Origin: Bacillota bacterium | Lineage (GTDB): Bacteria; Bacillota; Clostridia; Oscillospirales; Ruminococcaceae | Reading direction: 5' to 3' | DNA: 64,000 bases | Assembly (NCBI GenBank): GCA_023415575.1 | Contig: JAEZKF010000020.1 | Span: forward strand, 1 to 64,000 | Shown here: in pieces, positions 43,304-51,369 of the stretch | Position numbering within the stretch: the first letter of the stretch is position 1 | How the letters are laid out: the number at the start of each line of letters is the position of its first letter | Position numbers and translations under genes: made by a program | The notes under the pieces: model-generated | The model's database searches: none | The model's input: only the letters and a program-made list of their open reading frames with translations | Told to the model about the DNA's origin: nothing

Positions 43304-44245
43304 TTAGTACATATTTCTGACTCTTCGTATACGTTCTTCAATCGGGGGATGGGTAGAAAAGAGCGCTGACAGCTTCTTTTTGGGGTTAAAGATATACAAT
43401 GCCAGCATCTCATCGCCGCCTAATGCGCTGACGGTTCTTGTGTCGTACTGACTGCTTGCCCCTGCTATTTTTTCAAGCGCCCTTGCAAGGCCCTCTGAGT
43501 TGCTGCACAGACGTACCGCATTGGCATCGGCAGCATATTCGCGCTTGCGGGAAATAGCAAGATGAACAAGCGTACCAAGCAGCCGCGAGAGTACATATAC
43601 CACAAGACCCAACAGAATCAAAAGACCTGCGCTGGAGTTGTTCTCCTTATTGTTTCTACGCCGTCCGCTTGTCATGGTAGACCGGTAAAAGATCCCCGCA
43701 AGCCCGATGACAATGCTAAGCAGGGCAATGGCTACCGTAGCAATGAGCACATCCCGCTGGACGATGTGAGACATCTCATGGGCCAGTACTCCTTCCAACT
43801 CACTGTCATCCAGCATTGCAAGCAGCCCCTCGGTAACACCGATATAGCTTTTCTCAGGCGAAAGACCGCCCGCAAAGGCGTTGGGCGTTGAGGTAGGGAT
43901 AATAAACACCTCGGGAGGGTCCTTCAATCCCGCAGAGACTGAAAGACCCTCAACAAGTCTGCGCACGCGCCGCTCGTTCGGGTTGTTCTCATCTACCGGG
44001 CGCCCGCGTACCGAAGAAACAAGAGAGGCCTTTGATGAGGCAATCTGCAGGGGGATAATGATAGCGCAGTATCCGGCACCAATTAGGATACCAATCTGTA
44101 TATTGCCGTATACATACCCAATTAAATACGAGATTCCAAGCACCATTGCGCCAAAGAATAAAAGAAGTATCCCAGTCTTAATCTTATTGGCGCGAACCTG
44201 TTCATGCACAAAAAGGGGTCTTGATATTTTATCGTTGTAATCCAT
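43304..44245 (-). CDS. htpX: M48 family membrane metalloprotease (HtpX-like)
   Basis: A 313-residue zinc protease. Two N-terminal membrane helices (about 24-66), the zinc motif HEMSH in EGVLAHEMSHIVQRD (about residue 155), two further helices (about 170-225) and the third ligand region SRKREYAADANAVRL are visible. HtpX degrades damaged membrane proteins. It is paired with lemA in the usual order. ATG 44245 has AAAGGT at 8 bases; ATG 44254 is too close to it. Confidence 0.9.
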   Translation of the reverse strand: MDYNDKISRPLFVHEQVRANKIKTGILLLFFGAMVLGISYLIGYVYGNIQIGILIGAGYCAIIIPLQIASSKASLVSSVRGRPVDENNPNERRVRRLVEGLSVSAGLKDPPEVFIIPTSTPNAFAGGLSPEKSYIGVTEGLLAMLDDSELEGVLAHEMSHIVQRDVLIATVAIALLSIVIGLAGIFYRSTMTSGRRRNNKENNSSAGLLILLGLVVYVLSRLLGTLVHLAISRKREYAADANAVRLCSNSEGLARALEKIAGASSQYDTRTVSALGGDEMLALYIFNPKKKLSALFSTHPPIEERIRRVRNMY

Positions 44246-44328
44246 GTTAACCATACCTTTTGAATGTGTGGTACCGCAAAAACGGCAAGAAAATGTCTAT
44301 TGATGATAGTCTTCAGGAATAATGCTGC

Positions 44329-44889
44329 TTACAGCTCACTGATGCGAAGGTTGTCGGCATTCACACGCTCCTGCTCTTTGATTTCAAACACCTTTTCGGG
44401 TGTGAAGCGGAACATACCTGCGATAATGCTGTTTGGGAAGATTGCAATTGAGTTGTTGTAGTCGGTTACGCATACGTTATAGCGGGTTCTAGCATAAGAC
44501 ACCTTGTCTTCTACATCCTTGATGTCCTCCATCAGCTTTAAATAGCTTTGGTTGGTACCAAGCTGAGGGTAGTTTTCGGCCAGAGCAACCATAGAGGGCA
44601 AAACGCGGCTTGCCTCGTCGTTTGCAGCCATTGCCGTCTCCTTATCCCTAGAGAGCATCCCCGAGCGGGAGGCGGCAATTTTATCAAGCATATCGCCCTC
44701 GAACTTTGTCTGCATCTTGATGGAATCTACAAGGTTAGTGATAATATTTACCTTGCGCTTTAGCTGATTGTCAATGCCTGACCAAGCTTCAGTAATATAG
44801 TTTTTCTTTCGCAGTAAAGAGTTGTAAGAGCTGATTGCCCAAACAGCAATCACAGTAATGACAATAACCACCGGAATAATAAATTGCAT
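44329..44889 (-). CDS. lemA: LemA family protein
   Basis: A 186-residue protein with one N-terminal membrane helix (about residues 3-21, IPVVIVITVIAVWAISSYN) and the LemA helical domain. Typical motifs are AWSGIDNQLKRKVNIITNLV, LAENYPQLGTNQSYLKLMED and YARTRYNVCVTDYNNSIAIF. LemA and HtpX genes are commonly coupled; the biochemical role of LemA is not well defined. AAGGAG precedes the ATG, and an extended -10 (TGTTATAAT on the minus strand, 44927-44919) lies 30 bases upstream. Confidence 0.92.
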   Translation of the reverse strand: MQFIIPVVIVITVIAVWAISSYNSLLRKKNYITEAWSGIDNQLKRKVNIITNLVDSIKMQTKFEGDMLDKIAASRSGMLSRDKETAMAANDEASRVLPSMVALAENYPQLGTNQSYLKLMEDIKDVEDKVSYARTRYNVCVTDYNNSIAIFPNSIIAGMFRFTPEKVFEIKEQERVNADNLRISEL

Positions 44890-44918
44890 GGCGATTCTCC
44901 TTATGATTTAGTAAAGCA

Positions 44919-44927
44919 ATTATAACA
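44919..44927 (-). promoter_or_regulatory. Extended -10 promoter of lemA-htpX
   Basis: On the minus strand TGTTATAAT (44927-44919) is identical to the extended -10 element before fliK. No clear -35 box is visible. It starts the lemA-htpX unit. Confidence 0.55.
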
Positions 44928-45005
44928 TTATTTGTTGATATATCCATGTATGATTTGTTAACTAGCTATTTATAATCATGATTACGTCGAAATATAGCCT
45001 TTCGA

Positions 45006-45033
45006 ATACCGTACATGCCAGACGGCATATAAT
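45006..45033 (+). promoter_or_regulatory. Possible SigE-type promoter of the deacetylase gene
   Basis: ATA (45006-45008) lies 17 bases before CATATAAT (45026-45033). This fits the mother-cell SigE pattern ATA-N16-18-CATAcanT. The -10 could also be read by SigA (TATAAT at 45028-45033), but no SigA -35 box is well placed. Confidence 0.4.
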
Positions 45034-45083
45034 GACTATGCAGCGTGTATGGGCAAAGTTCATGAGAGCGGGGCTAGTTTGAT

Positions 45084-45872
45084 ATGAAACGGTACATCGT
45101 CATTAGTAAGGGGGATTTGCTAACCGCGCTTGTTGCGGTAGCAACTTTTATTGCCTTTATCTTACTTGCCGCAAAGTTAGACCGCATTGCCGTGCCGGCA
45201 TCCTCATGGAACAGAAGCGCAAGACTGCCCATCTACGGCGTTGAATCAACAGAAAAACGCATCGCCTTGACCTTTAACGCCGCATGGACAGCTGATGATA
45301 TCCCTCAGCTGCTTGATTTATTAAAATCAGAGCAGGTGGTATGCACTTTTTTCTTGGTTGGAGAATGGGCTGAGAAGAATCCAAACGAAGCGAAGATGAT
45401 TGCGGGTGCGGGTCATGAGATTGGAAATCACTCGTATGCCCATCCGGATATGACTAAGCTCTCTGCAGACCAGATACGAGAGGATATCTCAAAGGCTGAT
45501 GCTGTCATAGAACAGGCAACCGGTGTGTGGCCAAAGCTATTTCGCGCTCCATCCGGGGCTTATAACGATAAGGTGGTAGAAACGGCAGAGAGCCTGTCTC
45601 ACACAGTAATTCAATGGTCCATAGACAGTATCGACTGGAAGAAAGCTGACGCAGATAAACTGACTAACCGTGTGCTGCAAAAGGCAAAGCCGGGAGGAAT
45701 TGTACTCATGCACACGGGGCTTGAAAACACGCGCGCAGCTTTACCTGACATTATAAAATCTCTGAAGAAACAAGGCTACACATTTGTTAAGGTAAGTGAC
45801 TTGCTTATTCAAGGCGAAACGACCATAGACCACAACGGAATTCAGCACCCGGCATCAAAAAGGGCAGCATAA
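45084..45872 (+). CDS. PdaB-like polysaccharide deacetylase domain protein (CE4)
   Basis: A 262-residue protein with an N-terminal signal-anchor (about residues 11-30) and a CE4/NodB domain. Motif 2 is intact (HEIGNHSYAHPDMTKLS), as are motif 3 (FRAPSGAYN) and motif 5 (GGIVLMHTG). Motif 1 reads LTFNAAW, so the catalytic aspartate of TFD is asparagine. Relatives include PdaB, involved in spore cortex or cell-wall modification. The change may abolish activity or define a variant subgroup. Confidence 0.82.
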   Translation: MKRYIVISKGDLLTALVAVATFIAFILLAAKLDRIAVPASSWNRSARLPIYGVESTEKRIALTFNAAWTADDIPQLLDLLKSEQVVCTFFLVGEWAEKNPNEAKMIAGAGHEIGNHSYAHPDMTKLSADQIREDISKADAVIEQATGVWPKLFRAPSGAYNDKVVETAESLSHTVIQWSIDSIDWKKADADKLTNRVLQKAKPGGIVLMHTGLENTRAALPDIIKSLKKQGYTFVKVSDLLIQGETTIDHNGIQHPASKRAA

Positions 45873-45896
45873 ATATACATAATGAACGGTATCGGA

Positions 45897-45981
45897 TTTT
45901 CAAAATTACTTTAATACGGTATAATAGCAGCATACCAGAAAAACGCAAATTGCATAACGCCAATGCATAACGCATTTGCGT
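45897..45981 (+). promoter_or_regulatory. ispD promoter and repeat-rich leader
   Basis: TTTTCA (45897-45902), a 17-base spacer and TATAAT (45920-45925) form a promoter. The short leader contains two copies of TGCATAACGC (45951-45960 and 45964-45973). They are enclosed by an inverted repeat, ACGCAAAT (45943-45950) and ATTTGCGT (45974-45981). The stem ends 19 bases before the ispD start. Confidence 0.6.
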
Positions 45982-46000
45982 AGAAAATGAGGGACACAAG

Positions 46001-46705
46001 ATGCAGGACTTGTTTATCTCTGCAGTAATTGTTGCTGCCGGCAACTCCACGCGCATGGGAGAAGGCATCAACAAACAGATGGTTATGCTCGGCTCAATGC
46101 CCGTACTTGCGCATAGCATACGGGCCTTTGAACGCTGCGTATCGGTCAATGAGATTATCGTTGTGACCAAAAGCGAAAATATCATGGATGTCGGCGCTTT
46201 GGCAGAGGAGTTTGAACTTAGCAAAGTGCGGTGTGTTGTAGCAGGCGGCGCAACACGACAAGAATCCGTAGCCAAGGGGATAGAGGCCTGCGACAAGAAA
46301 GCGCAATACTATATCATACACGACGGGGCACGACCCTTTGTCAGTGATGAAGTTGTCGCCTCGGTTATCGAAAGTGCCCTAATCCACGGTGCCGCCGCGG
46401 CTGCGGTTCCTGTAAAGGATACCGTCAAGCGCGTTAACCCGGATATGAAGATAGAAGAGACGGTAGAGCGTAGTAACCTGTATCTGGTGCAAACGCCCCA
46501 GATGTTTCGGGCAGATACCTATCGGATGTCGCTCAAGCAGGCAATCCATATGGGACTTGACCTGACCGATGACTGTCAGCTTTTTGAGCGGTCCGGTCAT
46601 CCGGTTTACCTTTGCCGCGGAGACTATTCCAACATAAAGATAACCACACCGGAGGATATCGCTATCGCCCGTGTCTTAATGGAGTGGGGCGATGATTGGG
46701 CCTAA
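46001..46705 (+). CDS. ispD: 2-C-methyl-D-erythritol 4-phosphate cytidylyltransferase
   Basis: A 234-residue enzyme of the MEP isoprenoid pathway that joins CTP to methylerythritol phosphate. The nucleotide-binding N-terminus VIVAAGNSTRMGEGINKQ, the YYIIHDGARPFVSDEVV motif, AAAVPVKDTVKRV and the C-terminal DYSNIKITTPEDIAIA are all present. GAGGGA precedes ATG 46001. ispF follows after 62 bases; the pair often sits together. Confidence 0.95.
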   Translation: MQDLFISAVIVAAGNSTRMGEGINKQMVMLGSMPVLAHSIRAFERCVSVNEIIVVTKSENIMDVGALAEEFELSKVRCVVAGGATRQESVAKGIEACDKKAQYYIIHDGARPFVSDEVVASVIESALIHGAAAAAVPVKDTVKRVNPDMKIEETVERSNLYLVQTPQMFRADTYRMSLKQAIHMGLDLTDDCQLFERSGHPVYLCRGDYSNIKITTPEDIAIARVLMEWGDDWA

Positions 46706-46767
46706 AACAAGTTTATAGACACACATATTAGGATAACCCGATTTCATTAAGAAACGGAGAAGCGAAA

Positions 46768-47250
46768 ATGAAGGATATCAGAATCGGTCACGGATATGAT
46801 GTTCATAAACTCGTAGAAGGGCGTGCGTTAATTCTCGGGGGAGTTTCTGTCCCCTATGAAAAAGGGCTTTTAGGCCACTCGGATGCCGACGTGCTTTTGC
46901 ATGCAGTTTGTGACGCAATACTCGGCGCACTTGCGCTTGGTGACATCGGCAAGCATTTTCCTGACACCGACCCTACCTTTCTTAATGCTGACAGCATGAT
47001 TTTACTCAAGAAGGTTATGACCTTGGCAAAGAAACAAGGGTACAGCGTTGGAAACGTCGACGCCACTGTAATCGCACAAGCACCTAAGCTAGCTCCGTAT
47101 ATATCGCAGATGCGCAAGAACATAGCAAATGTACTTAATTGTGGCATTGAGCGCGTCAATGTCAAGGCAACTACAGAAGAACATCTCGGTTTTACGGGGG
47201 CCGGGCAGGGCATAGCGGCACACGCGGTGTGCATTATGCAGCAGATATAG
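46768..47250 (+). CDS. ispF: 2-C-methyl-D-erythritol 2,4-cyclodiphosphate synthase
   Basis: A 160-residue trimeric zinc enzyme that follows IspD and IspE in the MEP pathway. The metal and active-site motifs are intact: IGHGYDVHKL, GHSDADVLLHAVCDAILGAL, DIGKHFPDTDP and the end KATTEEHLGFTGAGQGIAAH. AACGGAGAAG precedes the ATG. No terminator was recognised downstream. Confidence 0.96.
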   Translation: MKDIRIGHGYDVHKLVEGRALILGGVSVPYEKGLLGHSDADVLLHAVCDAILGALALGDIGKHFPDTDPTFLNADSMILLKKVMTLAKKQGYSVGNVDATVIAQAPKLAPYISQMRKNIANVLNCGIERVNVKATTEEHLGFTGAGQGIAAHAVCIMQQI

Positions 47251-47430
47251 CGTATCTGCGCTTACCTTCATAATTGAAATGAATCATCCCTTATGGTGAA
47301 GACAAAGAAATTTTGCTGTCGTTTGATTTGAGTAATTTCAGTTCCAACTCCTGATGTTTGGCATAAGATGAACTATACGATTACAGGTGAATCGTTGTTT
47401 CATTTTGCGTCCGGCAAAGGAGTGTAAAAT

Positions 47431-47655
47431 ATGCAAGGTGGATTGTTCACCTTCTCGACGGTGACCTACGCCATGAAGGCGCAGACCCTGCTGCAGCGCA
47501 GCGGAATCCGGGCAGAGATTAAAAAGTTACAGGATAGACAGCAAAAAGGATGCCAATACACCGTGCGCATTAATTCGAAGTTTGACAAGGCTTTAGACCT
47601 GCTGAATCGAATGAATATACCCTATCAGAATGCGTTGAGGGATGACAGAGCATGA
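47431..47655 (+). CDS. DUF3343 (Se/S carrier-like) protein
   Basis: A 74-residue protein beginning with the DUF3343 pattern FTFSTVTYAMKAQTLLQRSG. A single cysteine (Cys41, in QKGCQY) sits where the family has its conserved cysteine. Pfam names this family a putative Se/S carrier. It overlaps the cysteine desulfurase start by four bases (ATGA at 47652-47655), so it may accept sulfur or selenium from that enzyme. GGCAAAGGAG precedes the ATG. The 180 bases upstream hold only a small inverted repeat (ACGATT 47377-47382 / AATCGT 47390-47395). Confidence 0.8.
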   Translation: MQGGLFTFSTVTYAMKAQTLLQRSGIRAEIKKLQDRQQKGCQYTVRINSKFDKALDLLNRMNIPYQNALRDDRA

Positions 47656-48788
47656 TTTATTTTGACAACGCCGCAACCAGTATGCCCAAGCCAGCCTCGG
47701 TGATGCGCGCTATCAGGGAATGTGCCGAATATTATGGTGCAAATCCCGGACGGAGCGGGCATCGCCTTTCCATGCAGACGGCCAAAAAGGTTTTTGAGTG
47801 CCGAGAGCTTGCTGCTCGCCTGTTTGATGCCGAACCCGATAACATTGTCTTTACCCAAAACTGCACCCAAGCCTTAAATATCGCCATTAAAGGGGCGCTC
47901 CCCAAGGGTTCGCACGTCATTATTTCTGACATGGAGCACAACTCCGTCTTTCGGCCGGTACACCGACTTTCTCTGGATGGCGGGGTAACCTATTCAATAG
48001 CCGAGACGTTTGAGGGCGATTTTGATAAGACTGTGCGGTCATTCGAAAGCCAGATTACCTCTAAAACGAGAATGATCGCCTGTACTTCAGGTTCAAATCT
48101 TTGCGGCGTTATGCTGCCGTGCGAGGCGCTTTACAATCTGTGCCAGAAACACGGCTTGCTTTTACTGCTTGACTTAGCTCAGTCTGCCGGTACGCGGCGT
48201 GCATCGCTAAGCAAGGCGGACTTTTTGTGTATGCCCGGACACAAAGGGCTGTACGGCCCTCCCGGTACCGGGATGCTGATTACGGCAAAGGGCGAAGAGC
48301 TTGCCACCATCATGGAGGGTGGAACCGGCAGCCAGTCATACCTTAAAGAGCAGCCATCGGTGATGCCCGAGCGACTGGAAAGCGGTACCCTCAACACTTA
48401 CGGTATTATGGGACTGCATGAGGGAATGCAGTTTGTAGCATCGATGGGATATGACAGGATCTACCGCCATGAGCTTGCATTGGCTCAGCTTTTGTATGAT
48501 TCACTCAAGCGCATAAAAGGAATTAAGCTCTATACGCAGCGCCCTGAATGGGGCACTCATCTGCCGGTTATCTGCTTTAATGTCGGCGATATGAAGAGCG
48601 AAACGGTGGTAGAGGAGCTTAGCAAACGCGGCTTTGCCCTGCGCGGCGGCTTCCATTGCGCGCCGCTTGCCCATCAAAAGCTCAAAACGGGTGACTACGG
48701 AGCAGTCAGGGCGAGTTTTTCAGTGTACAATACGCAGGAGCAGGTTCTTCGCTTTGTCTATGAAATCAAGCGTTTACAACATCATTAG
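47652..48788 (+). CDS. Cysteine desulfurase / class V aminotransferase
   Basis: A 378-residue PLP enzyme. The N-terminus MIYFDNAATSMPKP, the PLP lysine in CMPGHKGLYGPPGTG and the catalytic cysteine in GGFHCAPLAHQ point to a group II (SufS/CsdB-like) desulfurase. It would release sulfur from cysteine, or selenium from selenocysteine. No SufBCD/IscU gene is adjacent; the only partner is the DUF3343 protein, with which it overlaps by ATGA. Confidence 0.88.
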   Translation: MIYFDNAATSMPKPASVMRAIRECAEYYGANPGRSGHRLSMQTAKKVFECRELAARLFDAEPDNIVFTQNCTQALNIAIKGALPKGSHVIISDMEHNSVFRPVHRLSLDGGVTYSIAETFEGDFDKTVRSFESQITSKTRMIACTSGSNLCGVMLPCEALYNLCQKHGLLLLLDLAQSAGTRRASLSKADFLCMPGHKGLYGPPGTGMLITAKGEELATIMEGGTGSQSYLKEQPSVMPERLESGTLNTYGIMGLHEGMQFVASMGYDRIYRHELALAQLLYDSLKRIKGIKLYTQRPEWGTHLPVICFNVGDMKSETVVEELSKRGFALRGGFHCAPLAHQKLKTGDYGAVRASFSVYNTQEQVLRFVYEIKRLQHH

Positions 48789-48858
48789 CAACAGCAAATG
48801 ATATAAACTGATACATTTTGCGTTTTCATTTTATATGCTTTGCGCTCATTATTTGGCA

Positions 48859-48886
48859 TTGCAATCACCAACAAATATGCTACAAT
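48859..48886 (+). promoter_or_regulatory. Promoter of cdaA
   Basis: TTGCAA (48859-48864), a 16-base spacer and TACAAT (48881-48886), which is preceded by TGC, making an extended -10. The expected transcript start near 48893 gives a leader of about 184 bases before cdaA. Confidence 0.65.
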
Positions 48887-48892
48887 AGTATT

Positions 48893-49076
48893 AACCGCAT
48901 TGTGTGCGTTTGGAGTGGTTTTGACCCTCGTTCGAACACGGTGCGTACATAATCCGCCATAACCGTGTGGTCTTGCAGTACGCCTAATAAAATACTGCAA
49001 ATGAATTACCTTATTCTTGTGATTCGGTTTTATGCTGTTTTTTGGCATAAATCCGGAAAGGCGTGGTTGTTAAAGT
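48893..49076 (+). promoter_or_regulatory. Structured 5' leader of cdaA
   Basis: The 184-base leader holds three successive stems. They are ACACGGT (48936-48942) with ACCGTGT (48962-48968), TTGCAGTA (48973-48980) with TACTGCAA (48993-49000), and CGGTTTTATGC (49025-49035) with GCATAAATCCG (49045-49055, one mismatch). The last stem has TTTTTT in its loop and ends shortly before the start codon. No known riboswitch consensus was recognised, including the ydaO c-di-AMP type. Confidence 0.5.
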
Positions 49077-49943
49077 ATGGAACTGTCAACGATTTGGGAA
49101 AGCATCATACGATGGGCGGGCACCATCAACTTTTCTGATTTTCTGGATGTGGCGATTGTTTCCTATCTGATCTATAAAATTATTAAACTAGTCCGCGACA
49201 CCCGTGCGGAACAGCTCGTTAAGGGCTTTGTACTGCTCGCTGTCGGTTATTTCTTAGTAGTAGGCTTAAAGCTGACTACAATGAGCTTTTTACTTAGAAA
49301 TGTCCTCTCGTTAGGTGTTACTGCTTTGGTTGTTGTATTCCAACCGGAACTACGCAGAGCACTTGAACAGGTGGGACGAACCAAGATAGGACTTACCATG
49401 TTCTCGCAGGGCGATATTGATGAGGACGAGCAGGAAAGACGCTGGCGGTCTGCTATCGCAGCTATTTGTGAAAGCACGGTATCTCTTTCCCGTCAAAAGA
49501 TTGGCGCTTTGATTGTTATTGAGCGTGATACAAAGCTTGGTGAAATTATTAAAACCGGCACGGTTATTGATGCCGATGCAAGTGTGGAGCTTATCGGCAA
49601 TGTTTTTTTTCCGAATTCTCCGCTACATGACGGTGCTTTGGTTATTCGAAACGGCAAGCTCTATGCAGCGGGCTGTTTTCTTCCAATATCGGACAACCAG
49701 TCTATCAGCAAGTCTCTGGGCACACGCCATCGTGCGGCCCTTGGCATGAGCGAAAACTCTGATGCAATCATTATTATTGTGAGTGAGGAGACAGGCATTA
49801 TCTCGGTAGCCGAAAACGGAAAGCTTGTCCGCAATTATGATGCGACAACACTGGAAGAAAAGCTTGAGAAATCGCTCTTTACCAATAAACTGTCCGAGCT
49901 TGCGGAAAAAAGACCGTCGTTTTGGAAAGGAAAATCAAAATGA
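49077..49943 (+). CDS. cdaA: Diadenylate cyclase CdaA (DacA)
   Basis: A 288-residue enzyme that makes c-di-AMP from two ATP. Three N-terminal membrane helices (about 12-95) precede the DAC domain. Its signature motifs DGA (PLHDGALVI, about residue 183) and RHR (LGTRHRAALGMSE, about residue 217) are intact. FQPELRRALEQVGR, just after the helices, is typical of CdaA. The stop overlaps the cdaR start by ATGA. Confidence 0.96.
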   Translation: MELSTIWESIIRWAGTINFSDFLDVAIVSYLIYKIIKLVRDTRAEQLVKGFVLLAVGYFLVVGLKLTTMSFLLRNVLSLGVTALVVVFQPELRRALEQVGRTKIGLTMFSQGDIDEDEQERRWRSAIAAICESTVSLSRQKIGALIVIERDTKLGEIIKTGTVIDADASVELIGNVFFPNSPLHDGALVIRNGKLYAAGCFLPISDNQSISKSLGTRHRAALGMSENSDAIIIIVSEETGIISVAENGKLVRNYDATTLEEKLEKSLFTNKLSELAEKRPSFWKGKSK

Positions 49944-51214
49944 AGGTGAAGATTAAAAAAATCGGCATCCGCAAGCTGCTATATAATGACAGAGTACTTA
50001 TGATAATCTCGGTTATCCTTGGTATTTTGGTATGGGCATTTGTTGTCAATGTAGTCGACCCGAGTCGAAGCCAAATGGTAACCGACATACCGGTCACGTT
50101 TGACACAACAAGCCTTGAAAAGCTTGGCCTGAGTGTGATTTCCATCAATGACAAAACGGTAAATGTTGAAGTAATAGGAAACCGCGTGACCGTCTCGCAG
50201 CTTACACCGGATGATTTTATTGCAACGGTCTCACTGTTTGGTGTAGACCAGCCCGGCACCTACGACCTTGAGGTTCAGGTGAGCAAAAAGTATAAAAACA
50301 CCGACTATGACATAGTTCAGCCGAACTCTCCTATGATGGTTTCGGTGCGGTTTGATAAGCTTGTAACCAAAAAGATGCCCCTTTCGGTTGATTTGTCTTC
50401 CACGACTGCGCCATACGGATTTATTATGGAGAAGCACTACATTACTCCCAGCGAGGTGACAATCACAGGCCCTGAGACCGATGTCGCCAGAGTTGCGAAG
50501 TGTATGGTAGTTCCTACCCCTGAACTGCCCGAAACAATTGAGAAAACAACTGTTGCCAGCGGAGGCATCGTCTTATTTGATGCCTCGGGAAAACAGGTCG
50601 ATATGACCAATCTCAAGCTTGACCGTGACCGCGCAGATGTGACGATTTCGGTGCTAAAGCAAAAGACTTTACCCATTAAGCTTGAATTCTTCAATGTCCC
50701 TGAGAATTTCCCCATTGATGAGATGAAATACACCATGTCTGAGACGCAAATTCTTGTAGCTGGCCCCGCTGAAACCATCGATTCCAAGTCCGAAATCAGC
50801 GTCGGCTACCTTGACCTAAAGCGTGTTGAACCGGACAGTGTATTTGTCTTTGACATCGACCTGCCGGAAGGGTTTGTGAACATCGACAACATCACTACAG
50901 TTAAGGTCGATTTCTCCATGTCCGGCTATGAGGTTCGTAAATTTAACGTCAAGACCATCAATATCATAAACGAGCCATCCAACTACGACGTGAAGCTTGT
51001 ATCCAAAGGGATTAGCAATGTCTCGATTGTAGGCCCCGCCGAAATCCTTGACCAGCTTACCTCAGGAGACATCATTGCGGAGGTCGATCTTTCTGACCGG
51101 GATCTTGGCACAGGTACGCAGCATAATGTACCGGTGCGGATTGTTATTCCGTCATACGGCGCGGTCTGGGCAACCGGCGATTACTCGGTTGTGATTACCG
51201 CACGCGAAAAATAA
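49940..51214 (+). CDS. cdaR: CdaA regulatory protein CdaR (YbbR domains)
   Basis: A 424-residue protein with one N-terminal membrane helix (about residues 18-38, LMIISVILGILVWAFVVNV) and several extracellular YbbR repeats to the end. CdaR binds and modulates CdaA at the membrane. ATG 49940 overlaps the cdaA stop (ATGA), with GGAAAGG upstream. The usual glmM is not next; a terminator follows. Confidence 0.92.
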   Translation: MKVKIKKIGIRKLLYNDRVLMIISVILGILVWAFVVNVVDPSRSQMVTDIPVTFDTTSLEKLGLSVISINDKTVNVEVIGNRVTVSQLTPDDFIATVSLFGVDQPGTYDLEVQVSKKYKNTDYDIVQPNSPMMVSVRFDKLVTKKMPLSVDLSSTTAPYGFIMEKHYITPSEVTITGPETDVARVAKCMVVPTPELPETIEKTTVASGGIVLFDASGKQVDMTNLKLDRDRADVTISVLKQKTLPIKLEFFNVPENFPIDEMKYTMSETQILVAGPAETIDSKSEISVGYLDLKRVEPDSVFVFDIDLPEGFVNIDNITTVKVDFSMSGYEVRKFNVKTINIINEPSNYDVKLVSKGISNVSIVGPAEILDQLTSGDIIAEVDLSDRDLGTGTQHNVPVRIVIPSYGAVWATGDYSVVITAREK

Positions 51215-51229
51215 ACGGGATATAGTGTG

Positions 51230-51261
51230 GGAGCCCGACCTGCTATGGTCAGGCTCCTTTT
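51230..51261 (+). terminator. Intrinsic terminator after cdaR
   Basis: GGAGCCCGACC (51230-51240) pairs with GGTCAGGCTCC (51247-51257) with one mismatch and a 6-base loop, followed by TTTT (51258-51261). It closes the cdaA-cdaR unit. Confidence 0.82.
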
Positions 51262-51369
51262 GCGTCCACACCTCCATAGCGGATAAGCTGATGTTTGTTA
51301 CGCATTTTATATGTGTGTAAGATTTGGCGTTTTACCCAAGCGGCGCGCCGGAAAGGTACGGTTTAAACT

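Noticed and set aside
48893..49076. A ydaO-type c-di-AMP riboswitch in the cdaA leader
   Set aside because: The conserved blocks of that riboswitch are not visible.
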